NCBI GenBank assembly: GCA_902571055.1
Contig: CACGAM010000001.1
Location: 1 to 64,000 of the forward strand
Reading direction: 5' to 3'
Source of the DNA: an uncultured Pelagibacteraceae bacterium
Lineage (GTDB): Bacteria > Pseudomonadota > Alphaproteobacteria > Pelagibacterales > Pelagibacteraceae
DNA length: 64,000 nucleotides
A program made the translations under genes and the position numbers. Of the stretch, positions 27,110-37,337 are shown one piece after another (positions within the stretch are counted from its first letter, which is position 1; each line of letters begins with the position of its first letter). Under the pieces are notes generated by a model that saw only the letters and a program-made list of their open reading frames with translations, had not been told where the DNA came from and ran no database searches.

Positions 27110-27184
27110 TGGTGGGCCGTGTTGGTTACGCTCCAACTACCCCTGCAATGTCAATGCAGTACTCTACTATTGAGCTAACGGCCC
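27110..27184 (-). tRNA. tRNA-Val (GAC) with atypical T- and D-loops
   Basis: 75 bases with encoded CCA. All four stems pair: acceptor GGGCCGT/ACGGCCC, D stem GCTC/GAGT, anticodon stem CTGCA/TGCAG with loop TTGACAT (anticodon GAC, valine), T stem GTTGG/CCAAC. Discriminator is A73. The T-loop is AGCGTAA in place of the near-universal TTCRANY, and the D-loop is AATAGTA with a single G in place of GG. C56 and G19 remain, and positions 54/58 look swapped from T-A to A-T. Intact stems argue for a functional gene. The neighbouring CAU tRNA has normal loops. Confidence 0.82.
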
Positions 27185-27191
27185 ATAAATA

Positions 27192-27220
27192 AAATTACGA
27201 TAAAAACGTTGTTTCTTCAA
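27192..27220 (-). promoter_or_regulatory. Predicted promoter of the two tRNA genes
   Basis: Coding-strand TTGAAG (27220-27215), 17-base spacer, TAATTT (27197-27192). The -35 element overlaps the stop codon of the FkbM-type gene. A start about 27185 would leave almost no leader before the tRNA at 27184. Inferred from consensus and spacing. Confidence 0.45.
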
Positions 27221-27936
27221 TCTAATTTTGAATTTTCGTATATATATTCAAACGTTTTTCTAAAAAACATTTTTGACTTATAAATTCTTATAAAATTATA
27301 TTTTTTTAAAATATCGTGAATATCTGAATATTTATATCCCTTAATTAGCATATCGTCATAGTGATGTTCAAAGTATATATATTTTATTTTTGACAATGCA
27401 TTTGTAGACCCTTTAATAACAAAGTATTCATGACCTTCTGTATCTATTTTAAGAAGGTCAATCTTATTGATTTTTTTTTCCTCACAATAATTATCTAGTC
27501 GATTTAGCTTAACATCAAAACCTTCATAGATTTTTTCGTTTTCTTTTAATCCTAATAATTCAATTTTTCTCTTATAATACTTTGAATCATGATTTATACC
27601 ACTAAGTGTTGTAGACGATGTTTCCCTAAATTCTTTAATTTTTAGACTTTTATTTAAATCTGAAAGACCAAAATTATTTAAAAAAATTTTATTCTCCTGG
27701 TTTTTATTAAATTTTATTTTTAAAAGTTTAAAATTATTATTACTTGCCTCAAACGAATGAATGCTTGAAAAATTAAAATATTTTGTAAAATTATTAATTG
27801 TTTCACCATGATGGGCACCGACATCGAACAAGGTAGCATTTTTTTGTATTTTTTTTTTTAAGAAAATGAAAATTTTTTTTTGTTGAAAATAGTCAAAAGA
27901 ATTAATTATTAATCTTGCAATATAGATCCTGATCAT
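27217..27936 (-). CDS. FkbM-family SAM-dependent methyltransferase
   Basis: 239 residues. SAM-binding motif LFDVGAHHGETINNF (near 35-50), acidic motif II around HSFEASNNNF and the family segment DLLKIDTEGHEYFVIKGS are visible, followed by IKYIYFEHHYD. FkbM-type enzymes O-methylate sugars, polyketides or other small molecules; the substrate here is unknown. There is no glycan gene nearby. It sits between tRNA-Val and rpoD on the same strand. Such methyltransferases are often variable accessory genes in marine bacteria, but the base composition gives no clear sign of transfer. Confidence 0.8.
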   Translation of the reverse strand: MIRIYIARLIINSFDYFQQKKIFIFLKKKIQKNATLFDVGAHHGETINNFTKYFNFSSIHSFEASNNNFKLLKIKFNKNQENKIFLNNFGLSDLNKSLKIKEFRETSSTTLSGINHDSKYYKRKIELLGLKENEKIYEGFDVKLNRLDNYCEEKKINKIDLLKIDTEGHEYFVIKGSTNALSKIKYIYFEHHYDDMLIKGYKYSDIHDILKKYNFIRIYKSKMFFRKTFEYIYENSKLD

Positions 27937-27966
27937 TAATTAATAAGAACTTAAATACCTTATTTA

Positions 27967-29808
27967 TTAGCTCTCTAAAAAGCTTTTTAGTTGTTTTGAT
28001 CTGCTAGGGTGCTTCAACTTTCTTAGGGCTTTTGCCTCTATTTGTCTAATTCTCTCTCTAGTTACAGAAAACTGTAATCCAACTTCTTCTAAAGTATGAT
28101 CTGTATTCATGCCAACACCAAACCTCATTCTTAAAACTCTCTCCTCTCTTGGAGTAAGTGTAGACAAGATTTTTGTTGTTGCTTCGCTTAGATTTGATTT
28201 AATAGCTTGTTCAAGTGGAGCAAGAGCTTTGGTGTCTTCAATAAAATCTCCTAAGCTGCTATCCTCTTCGTCTCCAACTGGTTTTTCTAATGAAACTGGT
28301 TCTTTAGAGATTTTTAAAACTTTTCTAACTTTTTCCAAAGGCATTCTTAACTTTTTAGACAATTCTTCGGGTGTGGCCTCTCTACCAAATTCACTTAAAA
28401 TTAATCTTTGTGTTCTTACAATTTTGTTAATAGTTTCAATCATGTGAACTGGTATTCTTATTGTTCTGGCCTGATCAGCAATTGATCTTGTTATAGCTTG
28501 CCTTATCCACCATGTTGCGTATGTAGAGAACTTGTAACCTCTTCTGTATTCAAACTTATCAACTGCTTTCATTAATCCTATGTTTCCCTCTTGGATCAAA
28601 TCTAGAAATTGTAATCCTCTATTAGTATATTTTTTTGCTATAGAAATTACTAATCTTAAATTAGCTTCAACCATTTCTTTCTTTGCTATTCTTGACTCTT
28701 TTTCTCCTTTTTGAACTCTACTTACTAATTTTTTAAAATCAGTAACTGAAATTCCTAGTTTATTACTAATTTCTATTAATCTCTCTCTTATATTTTTAAA
28801 TTCATCCTTATTTTTTTGAAAAAATTTTTTCCAAGTTTCATTGGTGTTCAAAAAATTTTTTAGATTAGGATTTATTTCATTTCCTATATAAAACTTAATA
28901 AACTCATCTCTTGGAATTTTATTTTCAACAGCTAGTCTTAAAAGATTTCCCTCTAAAGAAATTATTTTTTTGTTTTCAACATAGTGCTTTTGGACGAGTT
29001 CCTCTAAAACTGATGGAGAAAGTTGTAATGATTTTATATTATTTAAAATACTATCAACTATACTTTTATAATTTTTATCTTTAGATGAGGAAAACATTTT
29101 AGAATTTAATAAACATTCCAACTTTTCTTTTTGGTACTTTATAAGTTTATTATATTCTTTTGTTAAATTGTGAACAGTTTGTAAAACTTTTGGTTTGATC
29201 TCATTTTCCATTGCGGCCAGTGTAGGATTAAATTCATCATCGGTATTTTCGGTGTTATCACTATCTTGCTCATTACTGTTGCTTCCGTTTTTTTCATCAT
29301 TTTTTTTTGATTTTTCTGAATTACTCTCCTCATCTTCCATATAGTTTGTATCTATATCGATTATCTCTCTGACCATTATCTCACTTTTTTGTAATTTTTC
29401 ATTCCATTCGAAAAATTGATTTGCAGTGAGTGGACTCTGGGATAATGCATTTAACATTACATCTTTTCCTGCTTCTATTCTTTTAGCAATTGCAATTTCA
29501 CCCTCTCGAGATAATAATTCCACACCACCCATTTCTCTAAGATACATTCTAATTGGATCATCACTTTTCTCTATTGTTTTACCCTCCTCTTTAGAGGCGC
29601 TGTCTTTTTTTCTTATTACTTTATAATCTGATTTTTTTTCTACTAACGAAATATTTTCATCTAATATATGAATAAATGCCTGACATAAATTATCTTGAGA
29701 AAGATTTCTTTTACCCAAGGATTTATTTAATTCCTCATGAGTTATAAAACCCCTATGAGTTCCTCTGCCCATTAACCTAGCAAATGATTTTGTAATTATT
29801 CTTTCCAC
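27967..29808 (-). CDS. rpoD: RNA polymerase primary sigma factor RpoD
   Basis: Housekeeping sigma-70 factor. 613 residues. Region 1.1 at the N-terminus ([20 protein letters not shown]), region 1.2 ([11 protein letters not shown]), a large acidic non-conserved insert (about 165-200), region 2 ([23 protein letters not shown], then [13 protein letters not shown]), region 3 and region 4.2 with the helix-turn-helix ([27 protein letters not shown]). The frame opens with a GTG at 29808 preceded by a stop three codons upstream; an internal ATG at residue 13 is the alternative start. Downstream of dnaG, the common dnaG-rpoD order. Confidence 0.96.
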   Translation of the reverse strand: MERIITKSFARLMGRGTHRGFITHEELNKSLGKRNLSQDNLCQAFIHILDENISLVEKKSDYKVIRKKDSASKEEGKTIEKSDDPIRMYLREMGGVELLSREGEIAIAKRIEAGKDVMLNALSQSPLTANQFFEWNEKLQKSEIMVREIIDIDTNYMEDEESNSEKSKKNDEKNGSNSNEQDSDNTENTDDEFNPTLAAMENEIKPKVLQTVHNLTKEYNKLIKYQKEKLECLLNSKMFSSSKDKNYKSIVDSILNNIKSLQLSPSVLEELVQKHYVENKKIISLEGNLLRLAVENKIPRDEFIKFYIGNEINPNLKNFLNTNETWKKFFQKNKDEFKNIRERLIEISNKLGISVTDFKKLVSRVQKGEKESRIAKKEMVEANLRLVISIAKKYTNRGLQFLDLIQEGNIGLMKAVDKFEYRRGYKFSTYATWWIRQAITRSIADQARTIRIPVHMIETINKIVRTQRLILSEFGREATPEELSKKLRMPLEKVRKVLKISKEPVSLEKPVGDEEDSSLGDFIEDTKALAPLEQAIKSNLSEATTKILSTLTPREERVLRMRFGVGMNTDHTLEEVGLQFSVTRERIRQIEAKALRKLKHPSRSKQLKSFLES

Positions 29809-29874
29809 AGCAATTTAGTTCGGAAGATCTATATAATGTGTAATAAAAAAAAATCTATTTAAAATTTGAGCTAT

Positions 29875-31644
29875 TTAGTTGATTTTTTGCAACTTTTTTA
29901 GCTCTTTTAGTTCATTAAATGTATTTTCATTAAAATCATTTGAAAATTTTGACTCTAATTCTTCGATTCTCATCTCGAGTTCGTAATTTTTAATATCCCT
30001 TCTTATTTCATTAAAAATTTCGATCATCTTTGACTCGCCTAATTCGCCTTTATTTAAAATATATTTAATCGACGATGAATCAAAAATTTTTTCAATGATC
30101 TTGGGATCTAAATTTAAAGCTTCAAAATTTAAAATTTCTTGCTTACCCAAAGAATTTTTTATTTTTTCAAATATCAGCATGTTCTCTTGAGTGAATAATT
30201 TTATATCTTTTAATTGTTCTGCATTTTTATTGAAGAATTTTAGATTTTTAATTATAAGACACAAAATTGAAAATTCTTTTATTTCAATAGAAGTTAGAGA
30301 CTTTGTTTTTTCAAAATGCTTTTGAGTAATATTTAAAGATTTTTTTCTTTTTAGATAAAATTTTTTCTCTTTTTTTAAATTAGGTGTCAGCTCAGAAATT
30401 TTTTCTAAATAAAATTCTAATACATATTTTTTAACAAAACTGTCTTTTATAGAATTTGCTGAATTTCTTAAATTCTTTTCAAAAACTGCAAGAGAAGATG
30501 GATTATTATCAACTTTTTGTTTATAACTATTAAATATAAAATCATATATAGAAACTATATTCTCCTCAGAAAATTTCAAAAATTCTGTTTTTCCTTTTTT
30601 ATTTATAAATGAGTCTGGATCCTCGTTTTCTGGAAGAAATAGAAAAGATATTTTTTTGTTTGGCTGTAACTCTTTTACCGAATTCTCTGCCGCTCTTAAT
30701 GCTGCATTTTTACCACTTGTGTCACTATCAAAGCAAATAATTACATGATCAAAATACTGAGTTAAAATAGTTATTTGTTTATCAGTTAATGCAGTTCCTA
30801 AATTAGCAACAACGTTCTCAACATTATTTTTAGCTAGACCAATTACATCCATATATCCCTCAACTAAATAAATAGAATTTATTTTATTCGATAATTTACG
30901 AGCATTATCTAAGTTAAATAAATTTGATCCCTTTTTAAAAAAAAGAGTTTCTGGTGAATTAATATATTTTGCTAAGTAATCCTTATCTTCAATTATTCTT
31001 CCACCCAATCCTATAAATTTACCAACTATATTTTTTATTGGAAAAATTAATCTATTTCTAAATCTATCTACAAATATTTTTTTATTTTCGTCAAAATAGA
31101 ATAGGCCACTTTCTTTTAAAGCGTCTTCACTAAATTCTTTTTTAAATTCTTCAAATAATTTTGTATCAAATTCAACATAACCTAATTTGAATTGTTCAAT
31201 TGTATGCTTATTTAAATTCCTTTTATACAAATAGTTTTTTAACTTTTGATTATTACTTTTAAGTAAATTTTGGTGACTAAAATCTACATACTTAGAAATT
31301 ATTGTTACATACTCATTGAATTTTTTCTCTCGCTCTTCATCCTTTTTTGAAAATAAGTATGGCTGCATACCTGCTAAACTAGCTAATGTTTTGACTGCTT
31401 CACCAAACTTTAAATTTTGGGTTTTCATTAAATAATCAAAAATATTTCCGTGTTCACCTGTACTAAAACAATGATAAAATTCCTTTTCATCATTAACAGT
31501 AAATGATGGTGTTTTTTCATTCTTAAAAGGTGATAATCCTACAAACTCCTTACCCCTTTTTTTTAAATTGACTGTTTTTGAAACTACAGTTGATACTTTT
31601 ACTCTAGCTTTAATCTCATCTAGGTACTCTTTTGGATACTTCAT
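29875..31644 (-). CDS. dnaG: DNA primase DnaG with degenerate zinc-binding domain
   Basis: Makes RNA primers for replication. 589 residues: N-terminal zinc-binding-type domain (about 1-100), the RNA polymerase core with TOPRIM motif (YLVEGYMDVIGL, then CFDSDTSGK carrying the metal-binding acidic residues), and a divergent C-terminal helicase-binding part. The zinc ribbon normally has Cys, His, Cys, Cys; here the positions read Ser38, Lys41, Cys59 and Thr62 (GLSPFKNEKTPSF, then HCFSTGEHG), so three of four ligands are gone while the surrounding fold sequence (EKTPSF, FYHCF) is kept. Lies between yqeY and rpoD. The catalytic core looks intact. Confidence 0.95.
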   Translation of the reverse strand: MKYPKEYLDEIKARVKVSTVVSKTVNLKKRGKEFVGLSPFKNEKTPSFTVNDEKEFYHCFSTGEHGNIFDYLMKTQNLKFGEAVKTLASLAGMQPYLFSKKDEEREKKFNEYVTIISKYVDFSHQNLLKSNNQKLKNYLYKRNLNKHTIEQFKLGYVEFDTKLFEEFKKEFSEDALKESGLFYFDENKKIFVDRFRNRLIFPIKNIVGKFIGLGGRIIEDKDYLAKYINSPETLFFKKGSNLFNLDNARKLSNKINSIYLVEGYMDVIGLAKNNVENVVANLGTALTDKQITILTQYFDHVIICFDSDTSGKNAALRAAENSVKELQPNKKISFLFLPENEDPDSFINKKGKTEFLKFSEENIVSIYDFIFNSYKQKVDNNPSSLAVFEKNLRNSANSIKDSFVKKYVLEFYLEKISELTPNLKKEKKFYLKRKKSLNITQKHFEKTKSLTSIEIKEFSILCLIIKNLKFFNKNAEQLKDIKLFTQENMLIFEKIKNSLGKQEILNFEALNLDPKIIEKIFDSSSIKYILNKGELGESKMIEIFNEIRRDIKNYELEMRIEELESKFSNDFNENTFNELKELKKLQKIN

Positions 31645-31646
31645 TA

Positions 31647-32111
31647 TTATTTATTATTTAAAAGTTCCTTTAAAATTTTTCCTGCTATTGAAAAGTCAAT
31701 ATTTTCAGAATTTGTTTTTTTTAATTCACTCATTACCCTTCCCATATCCTTTATGCTTTCTGCTTTTAGTTTAGAAATTGTTTCTGTACAAATATTTTTA
31801 ATTTCATCTTCAGCTAATTGTTTTGGAAGATAAGCAGAGAGTATATTTACCTCCTGTTGCTCAATTTTAAGCAAATCTTCCCTATTATTTTTCTTATAAA
31901 CATCAATTGATTCGGATCTTTGTTTGATCATTTTTTTTAACAATTTAGAAATATCAGAATCATCTGTATCTTTTTTATTTGGTCCCGATCGATTTAAAAT
32001 ATCTAAATCCTTAATGCCAGATAAAATTAACCTATAAGTTGATATCTGCGACTTATTTTTTGATTTAAGTGCATTTTTATATTCATTTTCAATTTTATTT
32101 CTTAGTGACAT
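31647..32111 (-). CDS. yqeY: YqeY-like (GatB/Yqey domain) protein
   Basis: 154 residues, all helical by sequence. Shows the N-terminal SLRNKIENEYKNALKSK, the LIKKMIKQRSESID-type segment (LLKKMIKQRSESIDVYKK) and EQQEVNILSAYLPKQL of the YqeY family, whose C-terminal fold resembles the tRNA-binding tail of GatB. Its role is not established; a link to tRNA-dependent amidation is suggested from the fold. Ends 2 bases before the dnaG ATG, so yqeY-dnaG-rpoD is probably one unit. Divergent from carA with 127 bases between. Confidence 0.87.
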   Translation of the reverse strand: MSLRNKIENEYKNALKSKNKSQISTYRLILSGIKDLDILNRSGPNKKDTDDSDISKLLKKMIKQRSESIDVYKKNNREDLLKIEQQEVNILSAYLPKQLAEDEIKNICTETISKLKAESIKDMGRVMSELKKTNSENIDFSIAGKILKELLNNK

Positions 32112-32188
32112 AAATTTTTTATCAACTTATTCGAAAGTTAAAATTATTCAAAAACAAAAATTGTTTTTTTTTGAATTGTTATCATCTC

Positions 32189-32217
32189 TTGCGAAAATTA
32201 GGGTTTTATTGTAATAA
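32189..32217 (+). promoter_or_regulatory. Predicted promoter of carAB
   Basis: TTGCGA (32189-32194), 17-base spacer, TAATAA (32212-32217). Start expected near 32224, so the leader before carA would be only about 15 bases. In the rest of the 127-base divergent gap I see an A/T-rich inverted repeat around 32148-32175 and nothing else recognisable. Confidence 0.5.
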
Positions 32218-32238
32218 CCTTTAACTCATGAGTTGTAA

Positions 32239-33432
32239 TTGAAAAAAAAACAAAAAAATTATTTCAATAAAAACAATCAATTTAAAAAAGGCATTTTAGT
32301 TCTTGATAACAAGACTATTTTTAAAGGAATAGGCCTTGGTTATAATGGTACAACAACAGGAGAGGTATGTTTCAATACTTCTTTAACAGGATATCAAGAG
32401 ATTATATCTGACCCATCGTACGCTGGTCAAATTATAAACTTTACATTTCCTCATATTGGAAATGTTGGGGCCAACAAAGAAGATATGGAATCAGACAAAA
32501 TCTGGACTAGAGGTGTAATATTTAACTCTGAAATTACAAGTCCATCCAATTATAGGTCATTACTACATCTAGACCTATGGTTAAAAAAAAATAAAGTTGT
32601 AGGTCTTACAGGTGTTGATACTCGTAGCTTAACAAACTTTATAAGGGACAAGGGTGCTCCTAAAGGGACGTTATCTGTTAGTAAAAATGGGATTTTCAAT
32701 ATCAAAAAATTAATAAACAAGTCAATTAAATGGCATGGTTTAAATGGTTTAGACCTTGCAAAAGAAGTTACAACTAAGAAGAATTATACTTGGAAAGGTT
32801 TAAAAACTTGGAAAAAAGGTATCGGTTTTAAAAAATCTTCATTAAATAAATTAAGGGTAGTGGCAATAGACTTTGGGATTAAAAAAAATATCCTAAGATA
32901 CTTTTCAGATTATGACTGTGAAGTAAAAGTGGTTTCTTGTAATTTATCCTCAAAAGAAATAATTGAATTAAAACCACATGGTGTTTTTTTATCTAATGGA
33001 CCTGGTGACCCCGCCGCTACAGGCAAATATGCAATTCCAGTTATTAGAGATCTTATAAAAAAAAATATTCCTATCTTTGGTATTTGTTTGGGACATCAGC
33101 TGCTAGGATTAGCATTAAATGCAAAAACAAGAAAAATGAAATTAGGCCATAGAGGCGCCAATCATCCTGTAAAAAATTATTTAACTGGAAAAGTTGAAAT
33201 AACAAGTCAAAATCATGGATTTGAAGTGGTAGAAAGTAGCTTGCCGAAAAATGTTAAAATAACTCACAAGTCTTTGTTTGATAATTCTATTGAAGGGTTA
33301 AGATTAGTCAACAAGTCAGTTTTTTCAGTTCAATATCATCCTGAAGCAAATCCGGGACCACAAGATAGTAAATATTTATTTAATGAGTTTATAAAAGAAG
33401 TTAAAAAATATGCCAAAAAGAAAAGACATTAA
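32239..33432 (+). CDS. carA: Carbamoyl-phosphate synthase small subunit CarA
   Basis: Glutaminase subunit that passes ammonia to CarB for carbamoyl phosphate, the precursor of pyrimidines and arginine. 397 residues. The CarA N-terminal domain ([21 protein letters not shown]) precedes a class I glutamine amidotransferase domain with FLSNGPGDP, the nucleophile cysteine in [11 protein letters not shown], and the catalytic His/Glu in [11 protein letters not shown]. The frame can only start at TTG 32239, directly after an in-frame stop at 32236; no ATG occurs before the conserved domain. A four-codon frame (ATG 32228, stop at 32240-32242) overlaps this start. Overlaps carB by 23 bases. Confidence 0.94.
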   Translation: MKKKQKNYFNKNNQFKKGILVLDNKTIFKGIGLGYNGTTTGEVCFNTSLTGYQEIISDPSYAGQIINFTFPHIGNVGANKEDMESDKIWTRGVIFNSEITSPSNYRSLLHLDLWLKKNKVVGLTGVDTRSLTNFIRDKGAPKGTLSVSKNGIFNIKKLINKSIKWHGLNGLDLAKEVTTKKNYTWKGLKTWKKGIGFKKSSLNKLRVVAIDFGIKKNILRYFSDYDCEVKVVSCNLSSKEIIELKPHGVFLSNGPGDPAATGKYAIPVIRDLIKKNIPIFGICLGHQLLGLALNAKTRKMKLGHRGANHPVKNYLTGKVEITSQNHGFEVVESSLPKNVKITHKSLFDNSIEGLRLVNKSVFSVQYHPEANPGPQDSKYLFNEFIKEVKKYAKKKRH

Positions 33433-36400
33433 AAAAATTTTAGTCATTGGGGCTGGTCCAATAATTATTGGTCAGGCATGTGAATTTGATTACTCGGGTA
33501 CTCAAGCTTGTAAAGCTTTAAAAGACGAAGGTTATAAAGTAATTTTAATAAATTCAAATCCAGCAACTATCATGACAGACCCAGGAGTAGCTGATAAAAC
33601 TTATATAGAACCTATTACTCTTGAAGTGCTTGAGGAAATATTAAAAAAAGATAGACCCGATGCAATTTTGCCTACTATGGGTGGTCAAACAGCTCTAAAT
33701 TTAGCAATCAAAGCTGAAAAAACAGGTCTACTTAAAAAGTATAAAATTGAATTGATCGGAGCAAAGTCAAAGGCAATAGCAAATGCGGAAGATAGAAAAA
33801 GATTTAGAAAGAATATGGCAGAGATTGGAATTGATCTGCCAAAATCAGAAATAATAAACAAATTTTCCGATGCAACTAAGTGCTTAAAAAAAATAGGCCT
33901 CCCAGCAATTATAAGACCCTCATTTACTTTAGGAGGTTTAGGAGGGGGAATAGCGAAAAATAAAAAAGATTTTTTTAAAATAGTAAAAGAAGGAATGCAC
34001 GAGTCCCCTCAAAATCAAGTTTTGATCGAGGAATGTCTCGAAGGTTGGAAAGAATACGAGATGGAAGTAGTCAGAGACAGAAAAGATAATTGTATAATTG
34101 TTTGCTCAATAGAAAATGTTGATCCAATGGGTATACATACTGGAGACTCTGTAACAATTGCTCCTGCTTTAACCTTAACAGATAAAGAATATCAAGTAAT
34201 GAGAAATGCATCGATAGCTTGCCTTAGAAAAATCGGTGTTGAGACAGGCGGGTCTAATGTTCAATTCGCAATCAATCCAAAAAATGGAAGAATGGTGATT
34301 ATTGAAATGAACCCAAGAGTCTCTAGATCTTCTGCTTTAGCTTCTAAAGCTACAGGATTTCCCATAGCAAAAATAGCAGCAAAGTTGGCAGTTGGTTACA
34401 CCTTAGATGAACTAAACAACGAAATTACTAAAGTTACACCAGCTTCTTTTGAGCCTACGATAGATTACGTGGTCACTAAAATTCCAAGGTTCACATTTGA
34501 AAAGTTTAGTGAAACAAAAGCAATATTGGGTACATCAATGAGATCTGTTGGCGAAGCAATGGCTATTGGAAGAAACTTTAAAGAATCTTTTCAAAAAGCT
34601 TTGGTTTCTTTAGAGATAGGATTGTCTGGATTAGATGACATATTTAATTATAAAAAAACAGATATTTTAAGAGAGTTAAATAAAAATATACCAAATAAAT
34701 TACTATTAGTTGCTGAGGCATTTAGAAAAAATATTTCAATTAACAAAATACAGTCACTGTCGAAAATTGATCCTTGGTTTTTGAATCAAATAAAAGAATT
34801 AGTTGATGAAGAAAAAATTTTAAAAAAAAGAGGGCTACCGAAATCATTTGGTGAATTTAATAGAATTAAATCAATTGGTTTTTCTGACAAGAAATTATCT
34901 AAATTAACAGGCATAAAAGAAAGTTTTGTTAAATCAAAAAGAAAAGCTTTAAAAGTCTTTCCAGTTTATAAGAAAGTCGACACCTGCGCTGCTGAATTTA
35001 AATCTTTCACACCTTATATGTATTCAACTTATCAAAGAAATTTTTCTTTTAAAACGGAATGTGAGGCGGATCCATCTAATAAAAAAAAAATTATCATCAT
35101 TGGAGGGGGTCCAAATCGTATTGGTCAAGGAATAGAATTTGATTATTGTTGTTGTCAAGCTAGCTACTCTCTTAAAGAGGCAGATTATGAAACTATAATG
35201 ATAAATTGTAATCCAGAAACAGTTTCAACTGATTACGACACAAGCGATAGATTATACTTTGAACCATTAATTGAGGAATATGTTGAAAACATAATACTAA
35301 AAGAAAGATCAAAAGGTAATCTAGTAGGAATAATCACACAATTTGGAGGTCAAACTCCTATTAAACTTGCTAAATTTTTGAGCGATAATTCCCTACCAAT
35401 TTTAGGAACACAATATAAATCGATTGATCTTGCAGAGGATAGAGATCAATTTAGAGAATTATTAATTAAATTAAATTTAAAACAAGCAGAGAGCGGTATA
35501 GCAAATAATTATACTGAGGCTTTGAAAATATCTGAAAAAATCGGACTACCTTTAATTGTAAGACCATCTTATGTGCTAGGTGGAAGAGCGATGGAAATAG
35601 TTTACGAGGAGAAACAATTAGATAATTTCATTAAAGAAGCTTTTAAAGCTTCTGAAGAAAATCCAATATTAATAGACAAATTTATCGACAATGCAATGGA
35701 AGTAGATGTTGATGCAATTTCTGACGGGAAAGAAGTCTATGTTGCAGGTATTATGCAACATATCGAAGAAGCTGGAATTCACTCTGGAGACTCTGCTTGT
35801 TGTTTACCCCCAATATCTATTAAAGAAAATTTATTAAGAGAATTAAAAATTCAAACTAGAAAATTAGCCCTATCTTTAAAAGTTGTAGGATTTTTAAATA
35901 TACAATTTGCAATTAAAAATGATCAAATATACGTGATTGAGGTAAATCCTAGAGCAAGTAGAACTGTTCCTTTCGTATCCAAGGCTAATGGCGAGCCTTT
36001 AGCTAAAATTGCATCTAGAGTTATGGCAGGAGAAAAGCTTTCAAAATACAAACTTAAATATAAAACTAATAAGATTTTTGCCGTCAAAGAGGCTGTATTT
36101 CCTTTTAATAAGTTTCCTGATAGCGATGTTTTACTTGGACCAGAAATGAAATCTACAGGTGAAGTAATGGGCTTTGATCGTGATTTTGGAATGGCGTTTG
36201 CAAAAAGCCAAATAGCATCTTTTAATTTGCTACCCACTAAGGGAATGGCTTTTCTTTCGGTAAAAAATTCTCATAAGGAAGAAGTTATCAACCTTGCAAG
36301 AAAATTAAAAAAGATAGGTTTCACACTTGCTGGAACAAAAGGTACAGCAGAAGCTTTGAAAAGAAATGGCATGAAATGCAAAACAATTAATAAAGTGAGT

Positions 36401-36634
36401 AGCGGCAAACCACATATTGTAGACATATTAAATTCAAATAAAATTTCATTAGTAATAAATACGGGAGGTGGTAACAGCGAAACTAGAATAAGTGACGCCA
36501 AAGCCTTAAGAAGAGCAACATTAATAAATAAGGTCCCTTATTGTACTAATATGTCAACTGCCTATGCCTGCATTAAAGGAATAGAAGCGCTCAAAACTAA
36601 AAAACTAAAAGTATCTTCTCTTCAAGACAATTAA
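33410..36634 (+). CDS. carB: Carbamoyl-phosphate synthase large subunit CarB
   Basis: Large synthetase subunit with two homologous ATP-grasp halves, one for carboxyphosphate and one for carbamate phosphorylation, plus an MGS-like allosteric domain. 1074 residues, full length. Both halves open with a nucleotide-type motif ([20 protein letters not shown] and [20 protein letters not shown]), and each carries the ATP-grasp signatures ([38 protein letters not shown]). The C-terminal MGS domain runs from about residue 935 (GMAFLSVKN). In E. coli that domain binds UMP and ornithine; regulation here is not visible. Confidence 0.97.
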   Translation: MPKRKDIKKILVIGAGPIIIGQACEFDYSGTQACKALKDEGYKVILINSNPATIMTDPGVADKTYIEPITLEVLEEILKKDRPDAILPTMGGQTALNLAIKAEKTGLLKKYKIELIGAKSKAIANAEDRKRFRKNMAEIGIDLPKSEIINKFSDATKCLKKIGLPAIIRPSFTLGGLGGGIAKNKKDFFKIVKEGMHESPQNQVLIEECLEGWKEYEMEVVRDRKDNCIIVCSIENVDPMGIHTGDSVTIAPALTLTDKEYQVMRNASIACLRKIGVETGGSNVQFAINPKNGRMVIIEMNPRVSRSSALASKATGFPIAKIAAKLAVGYTLDELNNEITKVTPASFEPTIDYVVTKIPRFTFEKFSETKAILGTSMRSVGEAMAIGRNFKESFQKALVSLEIGLSGLDDIFNYKKTDILRELNKNIPNKLLLVAEAFRKNISINKIQSLSKIDPWFLNQIKELVDEEKILKKRGLPKSFGEFNRIKSIGFSDKKLSKLTGIKESFVKSKRKALKVFPVYKKVDTCAAEFKSFTPYMYSTYQRNFSFKTECEADPSNKKKIIIIGGGPNRIGQGIEFDYCCCQASYSLKEADYETIMINCNPETVSTDYDTSDRLYFEPLIEEYVENIILKERSKGNLVGIITQFGGQTPIKLAKFLSDNSLPILGTQYKSIDLAEDRDQFRELLIKLNLKQAESGIANNYTEALKISEKIGLPLIVRPSYVLGGRAMEIVYEEKQLDNFIKEAFKASEENPILIDKFIDNAMEVDVDAISDGKEVYVAGIMQHIEEAGIHSGDSACCLPPISIKENLLRELKIQTRKLALSLKVVGFLNIQFAIKNDQIYVIEVNPRASRTVPFVSKANGEPLAKIASRVMAGEKLSKYKLKYKTNKIFAVKEAVFPFNKFPDSDVLLGPEMKSTGEVMGFDRDFGMAFAKSQIASFNLLPTKGMAFLSVKNSHKEEVINLARKLKKIGFTLAGTKGTAEALKRNGMKCKTINKVSSGKPHIVDILNSNKISLVINTGGGNSETRISDAKALRRATLINKVPYCTNMSTAYACIKGIEALKTKKLKVSSLQDN

Positions 36635-36674
36635 AAACTAGACTTTAACAAGTAATTATCAAGAATATTTAAAG

Positions 36675-37337
36675 TTAGAAAACCTTCCAATCTGTTGGAA
36701 AAGTTACATAATTAACTTGCAGACATCTTCTTTCTTTGACAATTTCTTTTTTTTCCATGCCATGCCAGGTATTTGGTCCACTTGAAAAGAAGTAGCCATA
36801 ATTATGCTTATAGGAAACAGTTTTAACCTTATTAAGATTTTCATCATAAAAATCTGTTCCTAAAGTTTCACTCTCATTTTCATTGTTCACAAATAATAAA
36901 CATGAGAGTAATTTTTCTTTAATATCGCAATGAGGTTTTAACCAAAAGCCTTTTCTGTCACAAATAACTTCAACTCTCACATATGAATTTGACAAATCTT
37001 TATTGATTAACTCTGATATTTTTGAGTGCGTTTCCTTTTGCTGTAATTCATTTATAAAATGTGAAAGTCCTGGAAAATCTTTTGAATTTTCCTTAGTCAC
37101 AAAGCATCTAAACTTTAATGCTTTTCCACCTGTGCTAATTCCTTCTCTAAATTTACCTTCTCCACCATCAATTGCTCTTGTCCCATCATATTCTAATTTG
37201 TGTTCATTTGGATTTGCAATATCTGCTTTGATAATCTCATTGACCGCTTCCACTGATAATGGATTATTTAATTCCCAATGAGGAAAGGGTTTATCAAATT
37301 TATTTGAATTATTTTTTAATGAGTTTAAAAAAGACAT
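36675..37337 (-). CDS. 2OG-Fe(II) oxygenase-like protein
   Basis: 220 residues. A jelly-roll oxygenase is suggested by an HxD pair (His136, Asp138 in LKPHCDIKEKLL), a distal histidine (His192 in GPNTWHGM) and a following arginine (Arg203/204 in KERRCLQVNYV) suited to bind 2-oxoglutarate, in the right order and spacing for the prolyl-hydroxylase type. Substrate unknown. The stop of the upstream ELM1-family gene abuts its start with no gap, so the pair is likely one operon. Convergent with carB, 40 bases apart. Confidence 0.68.
   Translation of the reverse strand: MSFLNSLKNNSNKFDKPFPHWELNNPLSVEAVNEIIKADIANPNEHKLEYDGTRAIDGGEGKFREGISTGGKALKFRCFVTKENSKDFPGLSHFINELQQKETHSKISELINKDLSNSYVRVEVICDRKGFWLKPHCDIKEKLLSCLLFVNNENESETLGTDFYDENLNKVKTVSYKHNYGYFFSSGPNTWHGMEKKEIVKERRCLQVNYVTFPTDWKVF

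Noticed and set aside
32148..32176. A/T-rich inverted repeat between yqeY and carA
   Set aside because: Arms are simple A and T runs of unequal length, expected often at this base composition; no known operator is matched.
36638..36678. Imperfect inverted repeat (CTAGACTTTAA and TTAAAGTTAG) between carB and the 2OG oxygenase gene
   Set aside because: The loop is 20 bases, one arm has a bulge and no T-run follows on either strand, so it does not qualify as an intrinsic terminator.
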